64,000 bases of DNA from Synechococcus sp. 1G10 (GTDB taxonomy: Bacteria > Cyanobacteriota > Cyanobacteriia > PCC-6307 > Cyanobiaceae). Position 1 is the stretch's first letter, and each line of letters begins with the position of its first letter. The stretch spans positions 1 to 64,000 of the forward strand of contig NZ_NQKW01000009.1 in assembly GCF_002252625.1 (NCBI RefSeq), written 5' to 3'. Made by a program: the position numbers and the translations under genes. This document shows positions 45,171-54,017 of the stretch, piece by piece. Below the pieces are notes generated by a model. The model saw only the letters and a list, made by a program, of their open reading frames with translations, ran no database searches and had not been told where the DNA came from.

Positions 45171-46967
45171 ATGGCCCACCAGACTGCGCGCCCACCGATC
45201 AGCCGCCTTCTACAGGCCCTGAGGCCCCACCGCCGGCTCATCTGGCTGGCCTCGAGCTGTTCGGTGCTGAACAAACTGTTCGATCTGGCCCCACCGGTGC
45301 TGATCGGCCTGGCGGTGGATGTGGTGGTACGTCAGCAGACCTCCTGGCTGGCGGATCTGGGGTTCAGGACGGTCCCCTCCCAGCTCACGGCGCTGGCGGT
45401 GGCCTCCTTTGTGATCTGGAGCGCCGAATCTCTGTTCGAGTACCTCTACGGGGTGCTCTGGCGCAACCTTGCCCAGACCATGCAGCACGAGCTGAGGTTG
45501 GAGACCTATGGCCACCTGCAGCAGTTGGAGATGGCGTTCTTCGAGGCCGGCAGCAGCGGCCGGCTGATGGCAGTCCTGAACGACGACATCAATCAACTCG
45601 AGCGTTTTCTCGACCACGGCGCCAACGAACTGCTGCAGCTGATCACCACGGTGCTGGCCGTTGGTGGTGTGATGACGGCCATCTCTCCTGGTGTGGCAGG
45701 TTTGGCCTTTCTGCCCATTCCAGTGATTCTCTGGGGCTCGATTCTGTTCCAGAAACGGTTGGCTCCCCGCTACCGCGACGTCCGCGAGCGCGCTGGCGAT
45801 CTCAACAGCAGCCTCTCGAACAATCTCGGCGGCATGCTCACGATCAAGAGTTATGCCGCCGAGGCCTGGGAACTGGAGAGAATCCGGGGCCAGAGTTCGG
45901 CCTACAGAACAAGCAACCAGCGGGCCATCCGTCTGTCAGCTGCCTTCATTCCCCTGATCCGATTCGCCATCCTTTTCGCCTTCCTGGCGATCCTGGTGAT
46001 CGGTGGACTTCAGGCCTGGCGAGGCACAATCGCCGTAGGTTCATACAGCTTTCTGGTGTTCATCACCCAGCGGCTGTTGTGGCCCCTCACCACCCTGGGC
46101 CGCACGCTTGACGATTACCAGCGGGCCATGGCCTCAAGCAACCGGGTGCTGGATCTGCTGGAAACGCCGATCACGATCCCCGGCGGCGAGCGGCCCCTCC
46201 CCCTCTCCGGCGTGCGCGGCGCCATCGAGTTCCGCTCGGTGAGCTTTGGCTACGCGGAACGGGAGCCCCTGCTGGTCAACTTCTCCCTGGTGGTTCCAGC
46301 TGGACACACGGTGGGCATCGTCGGTGCCACCGGCTCCGGGAAGAGCACCCTGGTGAAACTGCTGCTGCGGCTCTATGCCGTGCAACAGGGAGAGATCCTG
46401 CTGGATGACCAGCCGATTCAGGAGCTGCAGCTGGGCGACCTGCGCCATGCCATCGGCCTGGTGAGTCAGGAGGTGTTCCTCTTTCACGGCACGGTGAAAG
46501 AGAACATCGCCTACGGAAGTTTTGCGGCCAGCCAGACCTCGATTGCCCGAGCCGCAGCCCTGGCCGAAGCCAGTGGCTTCATCGAAGCGCTTCCCCAGGG
46601 GTACGACACCGTGGTGGGGGAGCGGGGGCAGAGGCTCTCGGGCGGTCAACGTCAGCGCATCGCCCTGGCACGGGCCATTCTCAAGAATCCGCCGGTCCTG
46701 ATCCTCGATGAAGCCACCGCCGCCGTCGACAACGAAACGGAGGCGGCGATCCAGCGCTCACTCGACCTGATCACCGCCGAGCGCACCACCCTGGTGATCG
46801 CCCACCGGCTCAGCACCGTGCGTCACGCCGATCAAATCGTGGTGATGGAGCAGGGCCGGATCGTCGAGCAAGGCCGCCACGACGAGCTGCTGCGCCGCGG
46901 CGGGGCCTACGCCCGGCTCTGGCGAGTACAGGCCGGCCTGCGCGAAGACGAGGCACTCCTGGCCTGA
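45171..46967 (+). CDS. ABC exporter, fused permease and ATPase (MsbA-like)
   Basis: The 598-residue half-transporter has six membrane helices in residues about 20-310 and an ATPase domain with [14 protein letters not shown] (Walker A), the signature [22 protein letters not shown] (Walker B) and the H-loop [13 protein letters not shown]. It should work as a homodimer, exporting lipids or drugs. Substrate cannot be named. Confidence 0.93.
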   Translation: MAHQTARPPISRLLQALRPHRRLIWLASSCSVLNKLFDLAPPVLIGLAVDVVVRQQTSWLADLGFRTVPSQLTALAVASFVIWSAESLFEYLYGVLWRNLAQTMQHELRLETYGHLQQLEMAFFEAGSSGRLMAVLNDDINQLERFLDHGANELLQLITTVLAVGGVMTAISPGVAGLAFLPIPVILWGSILFQKRLAPRYRDVRERAGDLNSSLSNNLGGMLTIKSYAAEAWELERIRGQSSAYRTSNQRAIRLSAAFIPLIRFAILFAFLAILVIGGLQAWRGTIAVGSYSFLVFITQRLLWPLTTLGRTLDDYQRAMASSNRVLDLLETPITIPGGERPLPLSGVRGAIEFRSVSFGYAEREPLLVNFSLVVPAGHTVGIVGATGSGKSTLVKLLLRLYAVQQGEILLDDQPIQELQLGDLRHAIGLVSQEVFLFHGTVKENIAYGSFAASQTSIARAAALAEASGFIEALPQGYDTVVGERGQRLSGGQRQRIALARAILKNPPVLILDEATAAVDNETEAAIQRSLDLITAERTTLVIAHRLSTVRHADQIVVMEQGRIVEQGRHDELLRRGGAYARLWRVQAGLREDEALLA

Positions 46968-47024
46968 ATGCACCAGCATGGAGTGAATTGATTTCAGGTC
47001 GCCAGCGGCGGCGGGCCCTCGCCC

Positions 47025-47666
47025 ATGGCCCAGACATCCGGTCCCTTCGAGTTGCCGCCGCTCGCCCGGCTGGATCTGCTGGAGCTGCCGATCAGCAGGC
47101 TTCAGCCCACCCAGCTCTGCCTTGGACTGGCGGAAGTCCGCTCCAGGGCTATGGATTTCGCCAGGGAAACGGCTGCGGAGCGGGTCCGCTACCTGCGCAC
47201 CCGGCCAGTGCCAGTGGCGGTGAGCAGTGCCGGGGAGTACTGGATGATCGATCGTCACCACCGGCTGCGGGCCCTGGTTGAAGTGGATTCCAGCTCAACG
47301 GCCTTCTGCTCGGTCGTGCTGGAACTGGAGGGAGCCAGTCGCACCCACTGCCTGGAGGAACTGAACCGCCGCGGTTGGCTCTACCTGCGTGATGGCGAAG
47401 GCCGGGGGCCCTTCCCGCCCGAGCGCCTGCCGATGGACCTGGGCGGCCTGCAGGACGATCCCTTCCGCAGCCTGGTCTGGAAACTGAAACAGGAGGGCCT
47501 GATCCGCGCCCAGCCCCAGGTGCCCTTCCTCGAGTTCCATTGGGGCAGCTGGTTGCGTCGCCAGAACCTGCCCGCCTTCGCTTCCATGGATCTCAGCCCC
47601 GCCCTGCCCGAGGCAAGGCGTCTTGTGCGCGGCCAGACGGGCCAGGGGGGACCGCCCGCGACCTGA
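47025..47666 (+). CDS. ParB-like/Srx-fold nuclease-family protein
   Basis: The 213-residue product has ELPISRLQPTQLCLGLAEVR, RPVPVAVSSAGEYWMIDRHH and RLRALVEVDSS, the pattern of the putative ParB-like nuclease family. The DRHHR motif sits where ParB-fold proteins bind phosphate. It has no helix-turn-helix of a true chromosome-partitioning ParB. Its role is unknown; it follows the ABC exporter gene by 57 bases. Confidence 0.72.
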   Translation: MAQTSGPFELPPLARLDLLELPISRLQPTQLCLGLAEVRSRAMDFARETAAERVRYLRTRPVPVAVSSAGEYWMIDRHHRLRALVEVDSSSTAFCSVVLELEGASRTHCLEELNRRGWLYLRDGEGRGPFPPERLPMDLGGLQDDPFRSLVWKLKQEGLIRAQPQVPFLEFHWGSWLRRQNLPAFASMDLSPALPEARRLVRGQTGQGGPPAT

Positions 47667-47727
47667 GCCAGTCCGGCCAGGGAACTGGAACAAGCCGCCC
47701 TGGGGCGGAAGAGATCCGATCGGCGAG

Positions 47728-47746
47728 GATGAAATAAGGTTTCATC
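47728..47746. repeat. Perfect inverted repeat in the intergenic region before the LCP gene
   Basis: GATGAAA (47728-47734) and TTTCATC (47740-47746) are separated by TAAGG. It may be an operator or a small hairpin. A second small hairpin, AGGGG-TCTT-CCCCT, follows about ten bases later. Confidence 0.4.
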
Positions 47747-47882
47747 AACGTGACAAGGGGTCTTCCCCTCTGTCGCCATCGATCATGCCCAGCGTTTCAG
47801 TCCACGCCCTCAACCGGCTTCAAGTCGTCGCAACGACAGTTTCGGCGCAGCGCTCCTGAAGCTCCAAAACCCTACGGTCCCG

Positions 47883-48797
47883 ATGACCTCCAGCCAACGA
47901 TCCCGCCCCCTGCCCATCGTCCTGGCGATGCTGCTGGGTCTGGGAGGAGGTCTGGCCCTCTCCGGCCCTTTGGCTTCATTCCTGCCCGATGACTGGGCCT
48001 CACATGCTGCCAGGCTCACCGGCAAGCTCAGCAATCCCTTCGTCGCCTGGGGGGCACCGGGAACCGATGTTCTGGTGCTTGGCAGCGACGTGGGAGGCGG
48101 CAACACCGATGTGATGTTCTCGATCCGCATCGAGAACGGCGTCACCCATGTCACCCAGGTGCCGAGAGACACCTACATCGACTCAGCTCGTTACGGCGGC
48201 ATCAAAGCCAACGCCCTTTATGCCTACGGGGGAGCCGATGCGGTCAAGCAGGAACTCTCTGAGCGCCTGGGCCGTCCAATCAACCATCACCTGCTGGTGA
48301 ATCTGGGGGCGATCCGCCGCATGGGAGATGTGCTCGGCGGTGTCGAGGTGAACGTGCCCAAGCGCATGTACTACGTCGACAACAGCCAGGGCCTCTACAT
48401 CGATCTTCAGCCAGGCCTGCAGACCCTCAAGGGCCGTGATCTGGAAGGCTTCCTGCGCTGGCGCCACGATGAAGAGGGTGACATCGGCCGGATCGATCGC
48501 CAGAAGCTCGTGCTGACCGCCCTGTTCAGCAAACTGACGCGACCCGAGAACCTGGTGCGTCTGCCCAGCCTGATCGCAGCTGCCGGAGAGGACCTCCAAA
48601 CGGATCTGGGGCCGATGGAAATCGGCGGACTGATCACGGCCATGGCCACCACCCGCTTCGATGCGGAGCGCCTGAGCGGCCGACCCTTCGATCTGAACGG
48701 CATCAGCTACTGGGAAGCCGACTGGCCACCCAGCCATGTGGAAGCCAGCCACGCCACACCGGGTGAAAGCAAGGGCCGCCAGCGCTTCCTGTTCTGA
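47883..48797 (+). CDS. LytR-CpsA-Psr (LCP) family protein
   Basis: The 304-residue membrane-anchored enzyme has an N-terminal hydrophobic segment (LPIVLAMLLGLGGGLALSGP) and the LCP domain: DVLVLGSDVGGGNTDVMFSI, THVTQVPRDTYID, the GGVEVNVPKRMYYVD strand and WRHDEEGDIGRIDRQ. LCP proteins attach glycopolymers to peptidoglycan. The substrate in cyanobacteria is not known. Confidence 0.93.
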   Translation: MTSSQRSRPLPIVLAMLLGLGGGLALSGPLASFLPDDWASHAARLTGKLSNPFVAWGAPGTDVLVLGSDVGGGNTDVMFSIRIENGVTHVTQVPRDTYIDSARYGGIKANALYAYGGADAVKQELSERLGRPINHHLLVNLGAIRRMGDVLGGVEVNVPKRMYYVDNSQGLYIDLQPGLQTLKGRDLEGFLRWRHDEEGDIGRIDRQKLVLTALFSKLTRPENLVRLPSLIAAAGEDLQTDLGPMEIGGLITAMATTRFDAERLSGRPFDLNGISYWEADWPPSHVEASHATPGESKGRQRFLF

Positions 48798-48800
48798 GTT

Positions 48801-49991
48801 TCAGGCCCAGCCAGGATTGGGTTCCTCTGTGGCCCCCGGTAGCCGCTCAAGCGCCCCAGGCGCGCCGCTGATGGCTTCCGCCAGCAGCACAGCCAGGCCA
48901 GGTGCCAGGGCGAAGGGGCTGCTCAGTCCGGCGAACAGCCACAGACCAGGCGCCCCAGCCACTGGCCCCGCCAGCGGCGTGCCACTGCTGCTGAAGCTCA
49001 CTGGCACCTGCTGGAAGCTGGCGGGCACCTGGCCAAGTCGGGGATCGATGCGTTTCAGAGCTTGGCGCAGCTCCAGCTCCAGTGCTGCGGCCTGAGGCGA
49101 GGCACCACAGGCCGTTCCCGGCCTGATCAGGCTGGTCTGCCCCAGCAGCAGGCCCTCACCCCAGGGGGCCAGGCCCGCATCGACGACCCACTCCGGCTGC
49201 TCGATCTGATCAGCCCGTTGCTCGAGACCCTGACGCTGGGCGAAGAGCGGCATGAGGATGTCGTTGGGCTGGGTGAGCGCGGAGGTATTCAGCAGCTCGC
49301 GGCTGAGCGAGCCGTCCTCCAGCCGCAGCACCCCGGCCCAGCTCACCCTCAGCCGATCCGGCAAGGCCGACCAGAGCTCACGGCAGCCTGCCCCGGCGGC
49401 CAGCACCACCTGCCGGCCGGGCAGCGCTCCGGCCTGCAGGGGGGAGCAACGGCCCCACCGCCGCCGCACACCGGCGCGCTCCAAGGCCTGGGGCAGGGCG
49501 AGCGAGAGCTGGCGGCAGTCGATGCGGCCGTAGTCCAGCCGCAGCACCCGCCGCCCCCCCGGGCCAGGCGAGGCCTCCAGCCGCTCCACCTGGTCGGGCC
49601 CAAGGTGGCGGCGCGCCAGAGCCTCCACCCGGGCCAGGGTCTGATCCAGCCCTGAATGACCGAAAGCCACTTGCCCTGCAGCTGCAGCTACTTCGGTTTC
49701 GGCTTCGGCTTCGGCTTCGGCATCGCTCCAGTGCAGCCGCAGGGAACAAGGGCTCCAGCCCAGGGGACCATGGCGCTGCTCCAGGTGGCTCCAGGCCGCC
49801 GGGGCTGAGGCCATCAGCTGGTCCATCGGGCCTGGGGCTCCGGCCCACCAGGGCACTCCGCCGTAGCTCAGGCCGGTGGCAGAACACCCCTGGCCCGGAT
49901 CCAGCAGCTCCACAACTGCGCCTCGCTCGGCCAGGGCCAGGGCCAGCAGGGAGCCGGCCAGACCAGCACCGATCACCAGCACATCGGCCAA
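48801..49991 (-). CDS. FAD-dependent oxidoreductase (DAO family)
   Basis: The 396-residue product starts [20 protein letters not shown], a Rossmann FAD motif, followed by the Glu-containing VVELLD. A later APGLWLFAGLSSPFALAPG matches the DAO C-terminus. The start is TTG 49989-49991, directly before the Rossmann fold. It lies 4 bases downstream of the psbP-like gene and shares its transcript. Substrate is probably an amine or amino acid but is unnamed. Confidence 0.87.
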   Translation of the reverse strand: MADVLVIGAGLAGSLLALALAERGAVVELLDPGQGCSATGLSYGGVPWWAGAPGPMDQLMASAPAAWSHLEQRHGPLGWSPCSLRLHWSDAEAEAEAETEVAAAAGQVAFGHSGLDQTLARVEALARRHLGPDQVERLEASPGPGGRRVLRLDYGRIDCRQLSLALPQALERAGVRRRWGRCSPLQAGALPGRQVVLAAGAGCRELWSALPDRLRVSWAGVLRLEDGSLSRELLNTSALTQPNDILMPLFAQRQGLEQRADQIEQPEWVVDAGLAPWGEGLLLGQTSLIRPGTACGASPQAAALELELRQALKRIDPRLGQVPASFQQVPVSFSSSGTPLAGPVAGAPGLWLFAGLSSPFALAPGLAVLLAEAISGAPGALERLPGATEEPNPGWA

Positions 49992-49995
49992 GGCG

Positions 49996-50580
49996 TCAGA
50001 TCTGCAGGGTGAAGGAGGTGATCACATTGCGGAACAGGTCCTTCACTTTCGGCCAGCGCAGTTCATTGGTGCTTGCCGCCAGGGTGTAGAGGCGGCCGCG
50101 GTCGACCACCACAGTGGCCAGCTCATGGCGATCGCGGTCGGAGAGGTGAACCGCATATTCGAGGTCATAGAAGGTGTGGCCGCCGTCCTCGCGCTCGCTT
50201 GCCTCCACCAACTCAGCCTCACGGCCGCTGCCCTCCGGGGCGATCACGATGCGGCCGAGTTTTTCGCCCACTGCCACAGCGCTGCCGAGGGATTCCAGTT
50301 CGTTGGTGGCGTTCACGTCCGAGATCACCAGGCTGAGGGTCTCATCGCTGTTGATCAGATCGTGAAACACGACCTGGGGGCCGTTGCTCACTGCCACCCG
50401 GGTCCAGCCGGTGGGATAGAGGAAGGCATAGCGGCCGTCCGGGCTCTGAAAGGAGTTCAGCCCGGCCGCCGCCGCGCTGCAACCGCTCAGGCCACCCAGC
50501 GCCAGCAGGGTTCCCAGCAGCAGGCCGAGCACGCCCCGTTGCGCCGAGAGAAGCCAGGAGAACAAAGGTCGCTGCGCCAT
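49996..50580 (-). CDS. psbP: PsbP-family photosystem II lipoprotein (CyanoP)
   Basis: From ATG 50580 the protein has 194 residues with a lipoprotein signal (LLGTLLALGGLSGCS; lipobox Cys). The PsbP domain shows FQSPDGRYAFLYPTGWTRV, VVFHDLINSDETLSLVISD and a final LFRNVITSFTLQI. It associates with the lumenal side of photosystem II during assembly. It precedes an FAD oxidoreductase gene on the same transcript. Confidence 0.92.
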   Translation of the reverse strand: MAQRPLFSWLLSAQRGVLGLLLGTLLALGGLSGCSAAAAGLNSFQSPDGRYAFLYPTGWTRVAVSNGPQVVFHDLINSDETLSLVISDVNATNELESLGSAVAVGEKLGRIVIAPEGSGREAELVEASEREDGGHTFYDLEYAVHLSDRDRHELATVVVDRGRLYTLAASTNELRWPKVKDLFRNVITSFTLQI

Positions 50581-50672
50581 GGGGTACCGAGCAAGCGGGA
50601 AGGGTGGGATCACACCACAACCATTGTTGCCGGTGGCCTCGCTCCTAGATTGCGCTGACTTGCGGCGGATTC

Positions 50673-51272
50673 CTGAGCGGCTTCACCAGGCCCCTGGCGC
50701 GGCTGATCGATCAGTTCGAGCGCCTGCCTGGGATCGGTCCGCGCACCGCCCAGCGCCTGGCCCTGCATCTGCTGCGCCAGCCCGAAGAACAGGTGCACGC
50801 CTTCGCCGACGCCCTGATCGCGGCCCGCCGCCAGGTGGGTCAATGCAGCCGCTGCTTCCACCTTTCGGCCGAGCCGCTCTGTGACATCTGCAGCAATGAG
50901 GAACGGCGCAATGGCCAGCTCTGTGTGGTGTCCGACTCCCGCGACCTGCTTGCCCTGGAGCGCACCCGCGAATACAAGGGGAGCTACCACGTTCTCGGCG
51001 GGCTGATTTCGCCGATGGATGGCATCGGACCTGAACTGCTGCAGATCCAACCGCTGGTGAACCGGGTGGACCAGGAGACAACGACGGAGGTGATCCTGGC
51101 CCTGCCGCCGAGCGTGGAAGGAGACACCACCAGCCTCTACCTGGCCCGGCTGCTGCGTCCGTTCTGCCTGGTGAGCCGCATCGCCTATGGGCTGCCGGTG
51201 GGCAGCGAGCTGGAGTACGCCGATGAAGTCACCCTGGCGCGGGCCCTCGAGGGCCGGCGCCGGATGGAGTGA
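50673..51272 (+). CDS. recR: Recombination mediator RecR, CTG start
   Basis: RecR acts with RecF/RecO to load RecA. The helix-hairpin-helix [17 protein letters not shown], the zinc finger [16 protein letters not shown] and the Toprim segment [20 protein letters not shown] are all present. The frame upstream of the first GTG (50793) encodes the conserved [19 protein letters not shown], so that GTG cannot be the real start. CTG 50673-50675 sits exactly where relatives have the initiator and gives 199 residues, the normal RecR length. No ATG, GTG or TTG is available before the in-frame TAG. The stop overlaps GTG of lipA in GTGA. Confidence 0.93.
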   Translation: MSGFTRPLARLIDQFERLPGIGPRTAQRLALHLLRQPEEQVHAFADALIAARRQVGQCSRCFHLSAEPLCDICSNEERRNGQLCVVSDSRDLLALERTREYKGSYHVLGGLISPMDGIGPELLQIQPLVNRVDQETTTEVILALPPSVEGDTTSLYLARLLRPFCLVSRIAYGLPVGSELEYADEVTLARALEGRRRME

Positions 51273-52192
51273 GCGCCATGCTTCGCCCGATCAGCCGGTA
51301 CAGCCAGATCGCCCCCGCTGAGCGGCTGCCCGCCTGGTTGCGCCGCCCGATCGGCAGTGCCTCGGCCCTGGAAACGGTGCAGGCCGTGGTCAAGGGGCAG
51401 CGGCTGCACACCATCTGCGAAGAAGGGCGCTGCCCCAACCGAGGTGAGTGCTACGCCGCCGGCACCGCCACCTTTCTGCTGGGCGGACCGGTCTGCACCC
51501 GCAGCTGCGCCTTCTGTCAGGTGGAGAAGGGCCGCGCGCCCGCGCCTCTTGATGCCCAGGAAGCGGAGCGGGTGGCTGAGGCGGTGGAGCAGCTCGGCCT
51601 GCGCTATGTGGTGCTCACAGCTGTGGCTCGCGACGATCTGGCCGACCACGGCGCCGGGCTGTTCACAGCCACCATGGCCGCGATCAGGCGCCGCAATCCC
51701 CTGATCGCGATTGAGGTGCTGACCCCGGATTTCTGGGGTGGCCATGCCCTCCGCACTCAGGGCGAAGCCGCCCAGCGCCATAGGCTCGCCGCCGTGCTGG
51801 CCGCCGAGCCGGTCTGCTTCAACCACAACCTCGAGACGGTGCAACGGCTGCAGGGGGAGGTGCGGCGGGGCGCCACCTATGAACACTCGCTGGCTCTGCT
51901 GGCGGCGGCCCGGGAGCTGGCCCCCCATATCCCGACCAAATCCGGGCTGATGCTGGGGCTGGGCGAAACCGTTGAGGAGGTGGTGGCGGCCCTGGCAGAC
52001 CTGCGGCGGGCCGACTGCCAGCGCCTCACCCTGGGCCAGTACATGCGCCCATCTCTGGCCCACCTGCCGGTGGCCCGCTATTGGGAACCCGCCGAGTTCG
52101 AGCGTCTCGGGGCGATCGCGAGGGAACTCGGCTTCCAGCAGGTGCGCAGTGGCCCCCTGGTGCGCAGCAGTTATCACGCCGCAGAGGAGTGA
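51269..52192 (+). CDS. lipA: Lipoyl synthase LipA
   Basis: This radical SAM enzyme inserts sulfur into octanoyl chains. The auxiliary cluster motif is [12 protein letters not shown] and the radical SAM motif CTRSCAFC. The C-terminal [10 protein letters not shown] ends as in the family. GTG 51269 overlaps the recR stop; ATG 51278 is an equally good start (304 residues). It is translationally coupled to recR. Confidence 0.97.
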   Translation: MSAMLRPISRYSQIAPAERLPAWLRRPIGSASALETVQAVVKGQRLHTICEEGRCPNRGECYAAGTATFLLGGPVCTRSCAFCQVEKGRAPAPLDAQEAERVAEAVEQLGLRYVVLTAVARDDLADHGAGLFTATMAAIRRRNPLIAIEVLTPDFWGGHALRTQGEAAQRHRLAAVLAAEPVCFNHNLETVQRLQGEVRRGATYEHSLALLAAARELAPHIPTKSGLMLGLGETVEEVVAALADLRRADCQRLTLGQYMRPSLAHLPVARYWEPAEFERLGAIARELGFQQVRSGPLVRSSYHAAEE

Positions 52193-52198
52193 TAACCA

Positions 52199-52215
52199 GG
52201 CAGGCTGGTCCTGCC
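52199..52215 (+). terminator. Hairpin after lipA
   Basis: GGCAGG (52199-52204) and CCTGCC (52210-52215) pair perfectly around a CTGGT loop, 6 bases after the lipA stop. No U run follows, so it may be a weak terminator. Confidence 0.45.
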
Positions 52216-52613
52216 CTCACCAGGGAATCAACTCAAGCTCCGTGGAGCGGTGGCGATAGCAGAAAAGCAGGTTTTGGCTATACATTCCCTCATCAACATA
52301 CAATTATCCTGGACCTGAGAAGTTCAGCCTTGATGCCCCGAAAGAGGTGATCAATCTGGTCAGACCGATGGATTGCAGCAACCCGCCAGAGCTGATGCGG
52401 AGCGATGGCCACAGGCCACTCCATATCGTGAAGAGATCTTGCGATGGTTGAAGGCTTATGGAGTAATGCGCGGAAACGCTAACTCAGCGTAGAGTCTGCC
52501 AGGCACCAAGAACGAAGGGCTCGTCATTCAAGCCTCGATTCCCAGCATGTCGACTGGCTTCGGTTTCTACTGGTCGCCCTTCTCTTCCTCCCGTCCCACT
52601 CGAATTCCTACCC
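52216..52613 (+). promoter_or_regulatory. Intergenic leader before the phycobilisome linker gene
   Basis: About 400 bases without a convincing gene, more AT-rich than the flanks. It should hold the linker promoter. The 40 bases before ATG 52614 are pyrimidine-rich (CTTCTCTTCCTCCC), with no purine-rich Shine-Dalgarno sequence, so initiation may be S1-dependent or control may act on the leader. No clear hairpin or repeat was seen. Confidence 0.35.
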
Positions 52614-53549
52614 ATGGCACTGGTCCAGGCGTCCGCCTTAGGTATTGATCGCTTCGCCAATGATCGCAACAGGGAAAGCTGGTCATACGGCTCCGAACAG
52701 GACACCAAAGCGATCCTTCGGGCTGTTTATCAGCAGGTGCTCGGTCAGCAGTATGTGATGGCCAGTGAGCGGCTCAATGGGGCTGAGTCCCTGTTCCGTA
52801 ACGGCGTTCTCAACGTGCGGGAACTGGTGCGGACCGTGGCCAAGAGTGGCCTGTATCGATCCAGATTCTTTGAGAACTGCAATCCCTATCGCTTCATTGA
52901 ACTGAACCACAAGCATCTGCTGGGTCGGGCACCCCAGAACAAGGCGGAGATGCTGCATCACTTCACGATCCTGCAGGACCAGGGTTATGACGCAGAGATC
53001 GATTCCTACATCGACAGCGACGAATACCAGGAGCGCTTCGGTCTTGACACTGTGCCCTACCTGCACGGCTGGGATTACTCCAAAGGGCATGAGGGACGTC
53101 AGTTCTCCTGGTTGATGCAGCTCGCTCGCGGAGCTGCAGCCTCAGTGAAGGGAGATTCCAGCGGCACCCAGTTCCGCCTGGGCAAGGCGCTCCACCAGGA
53201 CAAAGCGGTGCCGGTGCGTGGTGCCGGTGGCCGGGTGGTGATCGTCTCGACCGAAGGACCGTTCAAGGCGCTGGTGAGCAACGAGACGGGAATTTCCTCC
53301 GAGTTCGCCCCGGAGGCCCCCCTGCGCGCTCCCTCCCAGGAGCACCGCGTCGAAGCCCTGCGGGTATCGGCCGGCGAGAGCAGCAGCGGCAGTGGCCGGG
53401 TGGTCACCATCTCCGCCACGGGCCTGGTCAACAACGACTACGTCCGCAGCGGCGCCTATGTGATGCGCGTGCCCTTCAGCCGCATGAATGAGGCACTGCA
53501 ACGGGTCAACCGCCTCGGCGGACGGGTCACGAACGTGGTCGTGAGCTGA
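52614..53549 (+). CDS. Phycobilisome rod linker with CpcD-like tail
   Basis: The 311-residue protein has the PBS linker domain (residues about 20-150; YQQVLGQQYVMASERLNGAE, ELVRTVAKSGLYRSRFFENC and FIELNHKHLLGRAP) and a CpcD-like domain at 255-311 (YVMRVPFSRMNEALQRVNRL). It joins phycocyanin or phycoerythrin hexamers in rods, like CpcC. No phycobiliprotein gene lies nearby, so it is a solitary linker; which hexamer it binds cannot be read from sequence. Confidence 0.92.
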   Translation: MALVQASALGIDRFANDRNRESWSYGSEQDTKAILRAVYQQVLGQQYVMASERLNGAESLFRNGVLNVRELVRTVAKSGLYRSRFFENCNPYRFIELNHKHLLGRAPQNKAEMLHHFTILQDQGYDAEIDSYIDSDEYQERFGLDTVPYLHGWDYSKGHEGRQFSWLMQLARGAAASVKGDSSGTQFRLGKALHQDKAVPVRGAGGRVVIVSTEGPFKALVSNETGISSEFAPEAPLRAPSQEHRVEALRVSAGESSSGSGRVVTISATGLVNNDYVRSGAYVMRVPFSRMNEALQRVNRLGGRVTNVVVS

Positions 53550-53687
53550 AGGCTCCCAGAAGAGGGTTCCCCTGGCCATCCCATCAATCTTCAGAAAGAT
53601 GGAAATCCTGGGGGACCCCCCTGCTCTTCACATAGTTTTAGTATCTGGTTGATGGGGTGACGTGTTTTTTGTTGTCAGAGGAAGTGC

Positions 53688-54017
53688 ATGGCGGTGAGGA
53701 TCGATCGCGAAACCTTCCTGAAGCGGGCGATGGAACGGTTTGGCAATCACTACAGCTACGAGGAGATTGATTACCGCAGTTATCGCACCCCGGTGAAGAT
53801 CCGCTGCCTGGAACATCCCGTTCGCGTGATCATGATCACGCCAGAGCGTCATCTGCAGACCACTGGCGGCTGCAAATACTGCCTGCGTCGCTATCGCCAG
53901 CAGGCCATTGAGGCGTCAGTGACAGTGGCTTCTGTGACGGTGGCTGCAGGCCAGAGGGCCCAGCAGCCGAGTTCAGTTCAGGGTGAAGGTTCGGTGGCAG
54001 CAACCGGGGCCTGGTAA
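53688..54017 (+). CDS. Small DUF723-like zinc-ribbon protein
   Basis: The 109-residue product has FLKRAMERFGNHYSYEEIDY, then KIRCLEHP and GGCKYC, a treble-clef-like CxxH/CxxC arrangement known from DUF723 and homing-endonuclease-associated DNA-binding modules. A good ribosome-binding site (AGAGGAAG) precedes the ATG. The C-terminal 35 residues are low-complexity. The 3' end overlaps the convergent desaturase gene by 40 bases, unusual for core genes here. Confidence 0.6.
   Translation: MAVRIDRETFLKRAMERFGNHYSYEEIDYRSYRTPVKIRCLEHPVRVIMITPERHLQTTGGCKYCLRRYRQQAIEASVTVASVTVAAGQRAQQPSSVQGEGSVAATGAW

Noticed and set aside
44925-45179. 84-codon minus-strand frame before the ABC transporter gene
   Set aside because: It runs into the transporter start region, is rich in Arg/Gly and shows no recognisable motif or ribosome-binding site.
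53600-53630. GGGGGACCCCC as a terminator after the rod linker gene
   Set aside because: The G and C runs are separated by a single base, so only a short distorted hairpin can form, and no U run follows closely.
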